This document shows, in pieces, positions 45,862 to 54,103 of a stretch of 64,000 nt of DNA. Positions within the stretch are counted from its first letter, which is position 1. The number at the start of each line of letters is the position of its first letter. This DNA comes from Nostoc indistinguendum CM1-VF10 (GTDB lineage: Bacteria; Cyanobacteriota; Cyanobacteriia; Cyanobacteriales; Nostocaceae). The stretch spans positions 1-64,000 of the forward strand of contig JAHHHS010000037.1 of assembly GCA_019359215.1 (NCBI GenBank), given 5' to 3'. The notes below the pieces were generated by a model. The model saw nothing but the letters and a program-made list of their open reading frames with translations. It had not been told where the DNA came from and ran no database searches. The translations under genes were made by a program, and so were the position numbers.

Positions 45862-46384
45862 TTAACTAAATTCTCGAATTATGGTTGCGATCGGTATAAA
45901 GAGTGAGAGTTCATTGTCTTGAAAAGGAATAAACTCATACTTGAGATAAAATTCCTTTGCTTGCAAATCGATAGCATCAACTCTCACGACGTACATACCA
46001 ATTTCTTGAGAAGCACGAACAGCACGATAGAAAGCATCAGCTAATAATTCACCTCCCAAACCTTGTCCTTTAACCGAATTATCTACAGCTAATCTCCCAA
46101 TCAGCATTGCTTGGAATCGGATAGGCTGGCATTCCCCTCTGATAATATTCTCGTAAGGATTCATACTCAATAATGCTGGCACTGACAGTATAATAGCCAT
46201 CAATCTTCAAGCTTCCTGATGCCGGAATTGCTACAAATGTTTTAGCAATTCTCCTATTATGATTTTGCCGTGCATATTTCTTAAGATAATCATTCAAAAT
46301 TGCATAACCGCAATCAAAAGAATCTCTTCGATGCTTTTTATCAATTGGTACAAAATTCCATCTTGCCTCGCTATCACTTGTCAT
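45862..46384 (-). pseudogene. GNAT-family toxin (TacT-like) with a frameshift
   Basis: Acetyltransferase toxin of the type that blocks translation by acetylating aminoacyl-tRNA. Part 1 (from ATG 46382-46384): SEARWNFVPIDKKHRRDSFD, LNDYLKKYARQNHNRRIAKT, ASIIEYESL, YPIP. Part 2 in the next frame: AMLIGRLAVDNSVKGQGLGG (acetyl-CoA loop Q-G-x-G-G), YEFIPF and the end. One extra base near 46111-46112 explains the split; without it PIP joins AMLIGRLAV and the product is about 173 aa, the normal size. Confidence 0.87.
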
Positions 46385-46457
46385 ACTTCTGTCTATATTT
46401 GTGAATAGCAGATTTGAGTTTTCCCTTCAGTTCTGGCGGATTTTCCATTACTGACAT
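46374..46457 (-). pseudogene. C-terminal remnant of a DUF1778 (TacA-like) antitoxin
   Basis: 27 codons (MSVMENPPELKGKLKSAIHK, YRQKYDK) resemble the toxin-binding tail of DUF1778 antitoxins (F..x..NPP.P...L..A). The stop overlaps the toxin start (ATGACAAGTGA), the usual coupled order. The N-terminal DNA-binding ribbon is missing; upstream DNA is a dispersed repeat. Confidence 0.6.
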
Positions 46458-46481
46458 AAACAAATCTCTAGGCGAATTAAA

Positions 46482-46548
46482 ACACTAGCGTAGACGCATT
46501 AGCGAAGCGGTAGCGACGAAGGAGCGTCAGCGGCTTGTCGATTAGATA
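46482..46548 (+). repeat. Dispersed 'gtagacgcattagcgaagcggtagcg' type repeat
   Basis: Contains agcgtagacgcattagcgaa, then gcggtagcgacgaaggagcg, of the family common in Nostoc spacers. It marks the point where the TacA-like gene is cut off. Confidence 0.65.
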
Positions 46549-46615
46549 TCGCCCCACCATCCCCCAATAACTTCGATAAAATCACTATGGTGCTAGTTAA
46601 CCCTCCCTAAATCTG

Positions 46616-49264
46616 ATGAAAAGCGATCGCTCCCCTTCCCAACCCTCCCTTCAACGCCCTGAACTACTCGCGCCAGCAGGTAATTGGGACTGTGCTAAAG
46701 CTGCTGTGGAAAATGGAGCAGATGCGATTTACTTCGGTTTGGATCGCTTCAATGCCAGAATGCGGGCACAAAATTTTACTGAGGCGGACTTACCCCAATT
46801 GATGACATTTCTGCACCGTCGCGGCGTAAAGGGTTATGTCACTGTCAACACACTAATATTTCCCAAAGAAGTAGCAGAAGCACAGCAATATCTCCGCACA
46901 ATTATTGCAGCAGGTGTGGATGCAGTGATTGTCCAGGATGTTGGAATTTGCCGTCTCATCCGTCACCTGTCGCCCGATTTTCCCATTCACGCTTCCACCC
47001 AAATGACGATTACCAGCGCAGCTGGGGTGGAATTTGCAAAGTCCCTCGGCTGTCAATTGGTGGTGCTGGCGCGTGAATGTTCTATTCAGGAAATCAATAA
47101 AATTCAGCAGCAGATTGCCCAACAGGAAACTTCGCTGCCCTTAGAAGTTTTTGTTCACGGTGCTTTATGCGTAGCGTATTCTGGTCAGTGTTTGACTAGC
47201 GAGGCTTTAGGCGGACGTTCTGCAAACCGAGGTGAATGTGCCCAAGCTTGCCGGATGCCCTACGATTTAATAGCTGATGGGCAAGTTGTGAATTTAAGCG
47301 ATCGCAAATATTTACTCAGTCCTCAAGACCTAGCAGGGTTAGATGTTCTGCCAGATTTGGTGAAATCAGGAGTAACTTGTCTCAAAATTGAAGGTCGTTT
47401 GAAAGCCCCAGAATATGTTGCTAATGTCACCCGTGTTTATCGCCAAGCCTTAGATGGGGTGATGGCGGAATTGGAAAAACCTAACCCCCTAACCCCCTTG
47501 CCTACAAGGGAAGGGGGAATAAAAACTCCCCTCTCCGAAACAGAGAAGGGCTGGGGGAGAGGTCAATCAAATCAAGAACACTACAACTTAGAAATGGCAT
47601 TTTCTCGCGGACTCTACACGGGTTGGTTTGGCGGGATTAATAATCAAGAACTAGTTCACGCCCGCTTTGGCAAAAAACGCGGCGTTTATCTGGGCGAAGT
47701 TACCCGCATTCAGAACGAACAGGTAACAGTCAAACTGGAAGCGCCTGTAAAACCAGGGGATGGAATTGTGTTTGATTGCGGTCATCCAGAGGCGAAGGAA
47801 GAAGGCGGTCGGGTTTATGCTGTGGTGTCCAAAGGTAAAGAATCTATCCTATCCTTTGGGCGAAATGACTTGAACCTGCACCGAGTGCATATAGGCGATC
47901 GCATTTGGAAAACCAGCGATCCAGAACTTGATAAGCAACTGCGTCAGAGTTTTGCAGGCGAGAATCCCCAATTTCAGCGTCCGATTGATGTAGAGGTTTA
48001 TGGAGAAATTGGTCAGCAATTGATTGCGATCGCTCGTGATCAACTCGGTAATATTGTAAAAGTAGAGTCTACAATTTCTTTGGTGGAGGCGCACACCAAA
48101 CCCTTACATACAGACCGTTTACAAGAACAATTCGGTCGTCTCGGTAACACACCTTTCTTTTTAGAAAGACTAACCAATCACCTTAGCGGTGCCATTATGT
48201 TGCCCGTAAGTGAGTTGAACCGGATGCGGCGGGAAATTGTGGTGCAGATGGAAGAATTGCGGAGTCAACCCAAACGTTGGCAATTACGTTCTGATGTCTC
48301 TTTTCAAGACCTATTACCCTCCTCATCTCCCTTATCCCTCTCATCTCCTTCACTCATAGTCTTAGTACGAAACCTCAAGCAACTCCAAGCCGCACTCAAA
48401 GCTGGTATTGAAACACTGTACTGTGAATTTGAAGATCCCCGCGCCTACCGAGAAGCAGTGCAAATGGTGCGCCAACAACAGCAAAAAAACAAAGCAGACA
48501 ATTCTTCACTTCTAACTCCTAACTCCCAACTCCCCACTCCCCACTCCCCGTTTCCCACAATTTGGGTTGCACCACCCCGAATTACTAAACCGGGAGAAAA
48601 TTGGATTTTGCAGCAAGTACGTGCCTGTGAGGCAGATGGCTATCTGATACGGAACTATGATCAACTGCAATTCTTTGCCCAAGACCGTTGTATCGGAGAT
48701 TTCTCACTTAACGTTGCTAATCCCTTAACAGCAGACTACTTTCAGCAACGCTTTGCTTTGGAACGACTCACGGCATCCTATGACCTGAATATTACCCAAC
48801 TACAAGACCTGCTCACCAGTTGTCCGCCCCAGTGGTTTGAGGTGACGATCCATCAGCATATGCCGATGTTTCACATGGAACATTGTGTTTTTTGTGCCTT
48901 TCTCTCGAAGGGTACAGACTACACCAACTGTGGACGACCTTGTGAAAAGCAGGAAGTAAAATTAAAAGACCGCGTTGGCAGCGAACACGTCCTCAAGGCG
49001 GATGTAGGTTGCCGCAATACTGTATTTAACGGTACTGCTCAAACGGGAGCAGAGTACGTACAGCGCCTCATAGAATTGGGATTAAGTCACTTTCGCATCG
49101 AGTTTGTGAATGAAACCCCAGAACAAGTGCGTAAAACAATAGATTGCTACAATCAACTACTGCAAGGTGAGATTACAGGTTCCCAACTCTGGCGTGAGTT
49201 GAAACTGCAAAATCAATTGGGCGTAACTCGTGGCCCTATGGGAGTGTCTGCACTGCGGTCATAA
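46616..49264 (+). CDS. U32-family peptidase / tRNA-hydroxylation-type protein
   Basis: Large U32 protein (882 aa), related to enterobacterial RlhA/TrhP enzymes, which act in RNA hydroxylation. N-terminal barrel: ELLAPAGNWDCAKAAVENGA, DAIYFGLDRFNARM, PIHASTQMTITSAAGVEFA. The signature is FVHGALCVAYSGQCLTSEAL, followed by GGRSANRGECAQACRMPYDL, with the cluster of Cys. KIEGRLKAPEYVANVTRVY follows. A later region has a second Cys set (MEHCVFCAFLSKG, NCGRPCEKQ). The length is raised by at least three low-complexity insertions (about residues 289-320, 567-580 and 627-648) encoded by dispersed repeats. The role in cyanobacteria is inferred. Confidence 0.9.
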   Translation: MKSDRSPSQPSLQRPELLAPAGNWDCAKAAVENGADAIYFGLDRFNARMRAQNFTEADLPQLMTFLHRRGVKGYVTVNTLIFPKEVAEAQQYLRTIIAAGVDAVIVQDVGICRLIRHLSPDFPIHASTQMTITSAAGVEFAKSLGCQLVVLARECSIQEINKIQQQIAQQETSLPLEVFVHGALCVAYSGQCLTSEALGGRSANRGECAQACRMPYDLIADGQVVNLSDRKYLLSPQDLAGLDVLPDLVKSGVTCLKIEGRLKAPEYVANVTRVYRQALDGVMAELEKPNPLTPLPTREGGIKTPLSETEKGWGRGQSNQEHYNLEMAFSRGLYTGWFGGINNQELVHARFGKKRGVYLGEVTRIQNEQVTVKLEAPVKPGDGIVFDCGHPEAKEEGGRVYAVVSKGKESILSFGRNDLNLHRVHIGDRIWKTSDPELDKQLRQSFAGENPQFQRPIDVEVYGEIGQQLIAIARDQLGNIVKVESTISLVEAHTKPLHTDRLQEQFGRLGNTPFFLERLTNHLSGAIMLPVSELNRMRREIVVQMEELRSQPKRWQLRSDVSFQDLLPSSSPLSLSSPSLIVLVRNLKQLQAALKAGIETLYCEFEDPRAYREAVQMVRQQQQKNKADNSSLLTPNSQLPTPHSPFPTIWVAPPRITKPGENWILQQVRACEADGYLIRNYDQLQFFAQDRCIGDFSLNVANPLTADYFQQRFALERLTASYDLNITQLQDLLTSCPPQWFEVTIHQHMPMFHMEHCVFCAFLSKGTDYTNCGRPCEKQEVKLKDRVGSEHVLKADVGCRNTVFNGTAQTGAEYVQRLIELGLSHFRIEFVNETPEQVRKTIDCYNQLLQGEITGSQLWRELKLQNQLGVTRGPMGVSALRS
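47483..47577 (+). repeat. Palindromic C-rich/G-rich repeat inserted in frame in the U32 gene
   Basis: Reads ctaacccccttgcctacaag, then ggaagggggaataaaaactc and cccctctccgaaacagagaa, a known style of Nostoc repeat. Translated as PNPLTPLPTREGG ... KGWGRGQS. Confidence 0.75.
48494..48560 (+). repeat. taactcc/ccccact heptamer array inserted in frame in the U32 gene
   Basis: ttctaactcctaactcccaa, then ctccccactccccactcccc, translated as NSSLLTPNSQLPTPHSPFP. The same motif NSSLLTPNS occurs in the MurD insertion. Confidence 0.8.
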
Positions 49265-49310
49265 AAGAGGAAAGGGGGCAGGGGGAGAAAAATTTATTTT
49301 TTGGAGTTCC

Positions 49311-50213
49311 CTAATAAATCTGTGGTACAAAAAACTGTTCATTCAGGGGTGGTCTGACATAGGTATCAGCAGGCTTCCTGGGGGACAGTTCTAGAGGTTG
49401 GGGGGTCATATCCACGTAGGGAATCTTACTGAGGATGTGGTAAATACAATTCAGGCGAGCACGTTTTTTATCGTCTGCTTCGACGGTGAACCAAGGTGCT
49501 TCGGGAATATTAGTGTGGGCAAACATGACATCCTTAGCTTTAGAGTATTCTACCCAGCGATCGCGCGATTCGAGATCCATTGGACTCAGTTTCCACCGCC
49601 GTGCTGGATCAGTGGTTCGGGATTGAAAGCGCCGTTCTTGCTCATCATCGCTGACAGAAAACCAATACTTCAGTAGAATGATGCCCTCACGTACCAACAT
49701 CCGTTCAAATTCTGGACAATCTTGGATGAAATTGTTGTACTGTTCTTCTGTGCAAAAACCCATTACATATTCTACCCCAGCACGGTTATACCAGCTGCGG
49801 TCAAACAAAACAATTTCACCCGCAGCTGGCAGGTGAGCCACATAGCGTTGAAAATACCATTGGGTCTTTTCGTGATCGCTAGGCGTTCCTAAAGCAACGA
49901 TCCGGCAACCACGCGGATTCAACGGCTCCGCAATCCGTTTAATTGTACCCCCCTTACCTGCGGCATCCCGTCCTTCAAAAAGAATCACGATGCGGGCACC
50001 TGTAAACTTCACCCAATACTGCATTTTCACCAGTTCTAATTGCAGCTTGGCTATTTTTTTTTCGTAAAGCCGACTGGATAATTTAGAACTTCCTTCACCT
50101 TCACTCGTGTGTTTTTTGAATTTTTTTGCGGCCTTTTTCTGGGCTTTTAGCTTTGCCATCGGGGATTCTATAGCTTTTTTAATCGGATTTCCATTATCTT
50201 GTTCGGTGTTCAT
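49311..50213 (-). CDS. ppk2: Polyphosphate kinase 2
   Basis: Transfers phosphate between polyphosphate and nucleotides. P-loop-type core: Walker A VILFEGRDAAGKGGTIKRIA (about residues 77-96), lid arginines LNPRGCRIVALGTPSDHEKT, Walker B-like EIVLFDRSWYNRAGVEYVMG, then LLKYWFSVSDDEQERRFQSR and the end PPLNEQFFVPQIY. 300 aa is the class I single-domain length. The N-terminal Lys-rich stretch is low complexity. Convergent with the U32 gene; a weak copy of the ggagttccct repeat lies at its 3' end. Direction (ADP versus GDP) is not decided by eye. Confidence 0.93.
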   Translation of the reverse strand: MNTEQDNGNPIKKAIESPMAKLKAQKKAAKKFKKHTSEGEGSSKLSSRLYEKKIAKLQLELVKMQYWVKFTGARIVILFEGRDAAGKGGTIKRIAEPLNPRGCRIVALGTPSDHEKTQWYFQRYVAHLPAAGEIVLFDRSWYNRAGVEYVMGFCTEEQYNNFIQDCPEFERMLVREGIILLKYWFSVSDDEQERRFQSRTTDPARRWKLSPMDLESRDRWVEYSKAKDVMFAHTNIPEAPWFTVEADDKKRARLNCIYHILSKIPYVDMTPQPLELSPRKPADTYVRPPLNEQFFVPQIY

Positions 50214-50334
50214 AAACTTTTTTGCGGTTAATGTTTAAAGACGATGAGGCAATAAATTTCAAGCATAACTGTCGAGAGCAAAGCAAGGTTGCTAGGATTG
50301 ACACGAGTCAACCTAATATCTTGTAAAACAGCAT

Positions 50335-50418
50335 ATGCAATTAGACGAAAAGCAAAAAGCCATTAATTATCATCAGCAAGCGCTAGAAATATATCGCCGA
50401 AACAAAAGATTTATCTAA
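50335..50418 (+). pseudogene. Single TPR-unit remnant
   Basis: An ATG encodes 27 residues (MQLDEKQKAINYHQQALEIY, RRNKRFI) matching one tetratricopeptide helix pair (EKQKAINYYQQALEIYR type), then a stop. It is probably debris of a TPR or TPR-CHAT protein. Confidence 0.55.
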
Positions 50419-50577
50419 TCAAGCAATCACTTTTATTATAGTAAGCTCAATTTATGTTTAGATAGGCGATCATTCTTTAGCATAAAAATATGTTCAGCAA
50501 GTATTAGAGTTACAAAATGATACGAAACAGCAAACTCTTTTCTGTCATGATCTAAATAAGAACGACCATTATTATTT

Positions 50578-51372
50578 ATGAGTAATATTTCCTTACCCAA
50601 TAATCATTGGAATACTGCCCTTTACCAAGATAAACACGCCTTTGTCTGGCAGTATGGTGAAGACTTACTAAAATTCCTCAACCCTAAACCAGGAGAATGG
50701 ATTTTGGATCTAGGCTGTGGCACTGGACAACTCACAGAAAAAATTGCCCAAGCTGGGGCTGAAGTACTGGGAGTTGATCATGCACCCGCAATGATAGAAA
50801 AGGCAAGGCAAAACTATCCCCATATCCGCTTTGATGTTGCTGATGCTAGGAACTTTCGAGTAGATAAGCCATTGGATGCTGTATTTTCCAACGCTGTATT
50901 GCATTGGGTGAAAGAAGCAGATAGTGCGTAGTTTACCGCCGCAGGCATCGCTTCCATACATCAAGCACTAAAACCCGGAGGTCGTTTTGTGGCAGAATTT
51001 GGTGGTAAGGGAAATGTGCAAGCGATCGCCACAGCTCTAGAAAGCGCCTTAGAAGAACTTAATATTTCTGCACAAGGCCTAAATCCTTGGTATTTTCCTA
51101 GTATTGGCGAGTACACCAGTTTACTGGAACAGCAAGGCTTTGATGTCATTCATGCCATGCTTTTTGCTCGCCAAACTCCTTTAGCAGAAGGAGAAGCAGG
51201 TATGGCAAACTGGATTCAGATGTTCGCCAATGCTTTTTTAGTAGGGCTAACTGATGAGCAACAAATATAAGTAATTCGCGTCGTGAACGAATATCTCAAG
51301 CCGACGTTGTATCAACAAGGAATTTGGACAGCAGATTATCGAAGAATTCGCATCGTTGCCATTAAAGTTTAA
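50578..51372 (+). pseudogene. SAM-dependent methyltransferase with two in-frame stops
   Basis: Class I methyltransferase similar to trans-aconitate 2-methyltransferases: WNTALYQDKHAFVWQYGEDL, motif I ILDLGCGTGQLTEKIAQAGA, motif II VLGVDHAPAMIEKARQNY, VFSNAVLHWVKEAD. An 18-base insertion (50929-50946) brings a TAG; without it KEADSA joins IASIHQALKPGGRFVAEFGG. A second stop, TAA at 51268-51270, precedes the C-terminus VIRVVNEYLKPTLYQQGIWT, ADYRRIRIVAIKV (stop 51370-51372). All parts are in the same frame. Confidence 0.87.
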
Positions 51373-51427
51373 ATTGTGCGAATTTTAACTTATGCCTTAA
51401 TTACGAATTACGAATTACAAATTATTT

Positions 51428-52000
51428 ATGATACCTAAATTGTGCGATCGCGCTACAGCGCTTTGGGCATCCTACGGCAGGCGTTGGCGCAGCCATCGTC
51501 AGAGATCATTTTCATTATTATTAACCATTAGCCTCACAACTTTATTAGTCCCGCCCTCACTAGCGCAAACCCCCCTAATACCGTCGCCTTCTACTGCGCC
51601 TCTGGAACTAGATTTATTGACCAAGCCAAAAAACTATGTAATCACAGCTAACACAATTAATCCAGAACGATTAACCGTTCCCAGTTTATGGTGGGCACAA
51701 CAAAACTCTGAGAGAAAGCTATTGGATAATTGGATAGCATATCCAGCTTCTGAGAAAGAGCCTGCAAGAGTAGACTTGCTCGTGAATCAGCAAATTTGGA
51801 GCTTACTAGACTCTATAGAGCGCTACGAGTTCGTAAATCGCTTGGGTAGCGCTGCACGTAACTTTGGCTACAACGTCCGGGTATTTAATTATCAAAAAGA
51901 ACCCTTGGCAACCTACACTTGCAACTTTAGTACAAGTCCAGCTTCATGCGGTATCCAAACGAATCTTAAGAACAAGATAGGGTTACAGCGTTCTTTGTAG
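51428..52000 (+). CDS. Exported hypothetical protein
   Basis: 190 aa, family not recognised. Export signal: FSLLLTISLTTLLVPPSLAQ, with likely cleavage after SLAQ (about residue 47). The mature part contains RLTVPSLWWAQQNSERKLLD, NWIAYPASEKEPARVDLLVN, and YEFVNRLGSAARNFGYNVRV, a set that looks like a small alpha-beta periplasmic protein. Residues about 10-24 (TALWASYGRRWRSHR) are coded by a dispersed 'ggcatcctacggcaggcgtt' repeat, so the original N-terminus may have been shorter. Confidence 0.7.
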   Translation: MIPKLCDRATALWASYGRRWRSHRQRSFSLLLTISLTTLLVPPSLAQTPLIPSPSTAPLELDLLTKPKNYVITANTINPERLTVPSLWWAQQNSERKLLDNWIAYPASEKEPARVDLLVNQQIWSLLDSIERYEFVNRLGSAARNFGYNVRVFNYQKEPLATYTCNFSTSPASCGIQTNLKNKIGLQRSL

Positions 52001-52070
52001 AAAAGGGAGTGGGAATGGGGGGACAAGGAGAATAACCAACCATACCCAATCTCCAATCCCCAATCCCCAA
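52001..52070. repeat. Degenerate ccaatccc tandem repeats between convergent genes
   Basis: Units of ccaatctccaatccccaatc separate the hypothetical exported protein from the solute-binding lipoprotein gene. Confidence 0.6.
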
Positions 52071-53228
52071 TTAAACCTTAATTTTGGCGAATAAAGACTC
52101 GTATTGTTTTATTGCAGATGGGGGTAAGGGAAGCAAAAATTCGCTTTTATCAAAAACTTCGCCATCGCTCTGCAACAGATTCCGTAATGGTTCTTGAATA
52201 TCGGAAGCGGCAATATTTGTAGAAATTGGCGAATTACTTTTGGTCAGCACCGAAATTTGTTTAGCTGTGCTTGGTTGCCAACAAAAATCAATCCATTGAA
52301 CTGATAAAGTATCCTTAGTGATACCTGCGGGGCGTACCCACAAGTCTGCCCAGATTGCTGTTCCTGACTGGGGGATAACTACGGCAAGTTGCGGATAACG
52401 TCCCAGAAGTGGCAATACATCGCTTGACCAACCAACCGCAAGCCAAGTGTCTCCCATAATTAGAGGTTCCAAGTAGTTATTGGAACTATATAACCTCACC
52501 TGTTGGTTTAATGTCTGTAATTCCTTTTCCAAGCCGGGTACTTGGTCAAGATTCTCTGTATTATAAGATTTTCCTAGCTTCTTTAAGACCAGACCAATAA
52601 CTTCTCGTGGTTGATTCAATAGGGAAATGCGCTGCTGCACTCCATCTCGCCACAAATCACTCCAATCTTTAGGGGTCCATCCCAATTTTCGAAACTTGTC
52701 ACGGTTATAAACAATCACCGTGCTACCCCACCGATAAGGCGCACCCCACACCTTTCCTTGAGTATCTAAGTTACCTTGGTCGTTGCGCGTCACCACTTGT
52801 TTCCACCTTTCATCTAAAGCAGACCACTGCTTTAATTCGTTTCCCTGTGCCTCTTGGAGTGGTTGAATCAGTTTTTGCTCAATAGCTGCTTTTAGCCAGT
52901 AATCTCCCAACGTCACTAGGTCTGCATCAGCCGATTTTTGACCTTGCCTAAAAGGGATAAAGCGCCTCCATCCCTGTTCATCGGTGGCTTTTGGTTTCTG
53001 CTGCCAATTTTGTAATTGCTGAAATAAATCTTGTATCTGCTCAACTGGAGCAAACTTTAACTGCACCTGTTGCTGCAAACCTTTTTGGAACTGATTAACA
53101 ACCTGACCAGGTATAGAACCTTTTAATAACTGTACTTTGAGTTCCCTCTCATTGTCTCCACCACAGCCAAAAAGCACTTGTGAAAGTGCCAATGTACTTG
53201 TACCTAGCAAAAAAGACCGTCGATCCAT
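52071..53228 (-). CDS. Extracellular solute-binding lipoprotein (ABC type, spermidine/putrescine-like)
   Basis: 385 aa. Lipobox LSQVLFGCGG with Cys at about residue 22 after a twin-Arg-like MDRRSFLLGTSTLA. The mature protein has the periplasmic binding fold blocks seen in PotD/Fe-type binders: ADLVTLGDYWLKAAIEQKLI, WGAPYRWGSTVIVYNRDKFR, SWSDLWRD-type DWSDLWRDGVQQRISLLNQP, and NYLEPLIMGDTWLAVGWSSD. No permease or ATPase genes are next to it. The Gln-rich N-terminal part is unusual. Ligand unknown. Confidence 0.85.
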   Translation of the reverse strand: MDRRSFLLGTSTLALSQVLFGCGGDNERELKVQLLKGSIPGQVVNQFQKGLQQQVQLKFAPVEQIQDLFQQLQNWQQKPKATDEQGWRRFIPFRQGQKSADADLVTLGDYWLKAAIEQKLIQPLQEAQGNELKQWSALDERWKQVVTRNDQGNLDTQGKVWGAPYRWGSTVIVYNRDKFRKLGWTPKDWSDLWRDGVQQRISLLNQPREVIGLVLKKLGKSYNTENLDQVPGLEKELQTLNQQVRLYSSNNYLEPLIMGDTWLAVGWSSDVLPLLGRYPQLAVVIPQSGTAIWADLWVRPAGITKDTLSVQWIDFCWQPSTAKQISVLTKSNSPISTNIAASDIQEPLRNLLQSDGEVFDKSEFLLPLPPSAIKQYESLFAKIKV

Positions 53229-53584
53229 TGATTTTGGATTTTGAAATTTTAGATTATACCTAATATTAAGCAGAGATTTACCAGAGGCTGACTATTTGAA
53301 AAAGTGGAATTGGAAAATTACCGATATTTTTTCTTGTTAATACCCATAATTTTGAAAATTTGGCTTAAATAGTGCATTTTTCGGCAAATAAATAGCTAAA
53401 GATTAATTTTTATCCAGAAATTTCCTTAGTCATATTTATGGTCAAACTTTGCTTATATTTAGAAATAATGATTTAAATGTCACGTTTCCACCAAAAATTA
53501 TCAATACTTAAATAATCCATAAGTATTGTTAACCTTGAGACTAAATTGAATAACATATAGAAAATGTACGGATGAGGGTATTAA
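53229..53584. other. AT-rich spacer
   Basis: Over 300 bases without a gene, presumably the divergent promoters of the solute-binding protein gene and the following small gene. No distinctive motif seen. Confidence 0.45.
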
Positions 53585-53953
53585 ATGGAGCCATTACAGA
53601 AGCAAATCCTGATTTTAAGCGAAAAACTGGATGCGCTCTGCCAAGTGATTGAGCAGCTTGATGGTAAAGTTGCTCAAGCTTTCTCAGAGTGTTCTTTAGC
53701 AAATACACAAGCAAAGCATAATGAGCAAGAAAATGGCGCAACTGGTGGCTACCAGTTCAGACGTAACAATTTAAATCCAGAAATGGAACACAAGGATGTC
53801 TTGATAGATGGCATTTATCTAGATATGCATCGTCAAGGTGGAGATAATATAACACCAGAAATTCAAATACAACGACTCACAGCACAATTAACAGCAGCAT
53901 ACAATCGCATTGCTGCCTTGGAAGAACAATTACTCAAAGAGAGAATTCATTAA
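53585..53953 (+). CDS. Small coiled-coil protein of unknown function
   Basis: 122 residues. Two heptad-rich segments: LQKQILILSEKLDALCQVIE near the start and IQIQRLTAQLTAAYNRIAAL, EEQLLKERIH at the end, with a polar middle. Probably a helical dimer or adaptor. The ATG is preceded by atgagggtatta, with weak spacing. It is not recognised, and a chance frame is possible, but the clear coil pattern argues for a real gene. Confidence 0.55.
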   Translation: MEPLQKQILILSEKLDALCQVIEQLDGKVAQAFSECSLANTQAKHNEQENGATGGYQFRRNNLNPEMEHKDVLIDGIYLDMHRQGGDNITPEIQIQRLTAQLTAAYNRIAALEEQLLKERIH

Positions 53954-54103
53954 ATTTCCTGCTACGTAGATAGACAGGCTAGGTTTAATTCCCCGCAGCA
54001 AGCAAATCTGATTAATTTCTTGCTAGCACTTGATGACAATCTTGGAAGTTTTTAATCAAGTGTAGAGGAAGCCAGAGTCTTGCCAAATTTAATTAGCTAT
54101 TAA

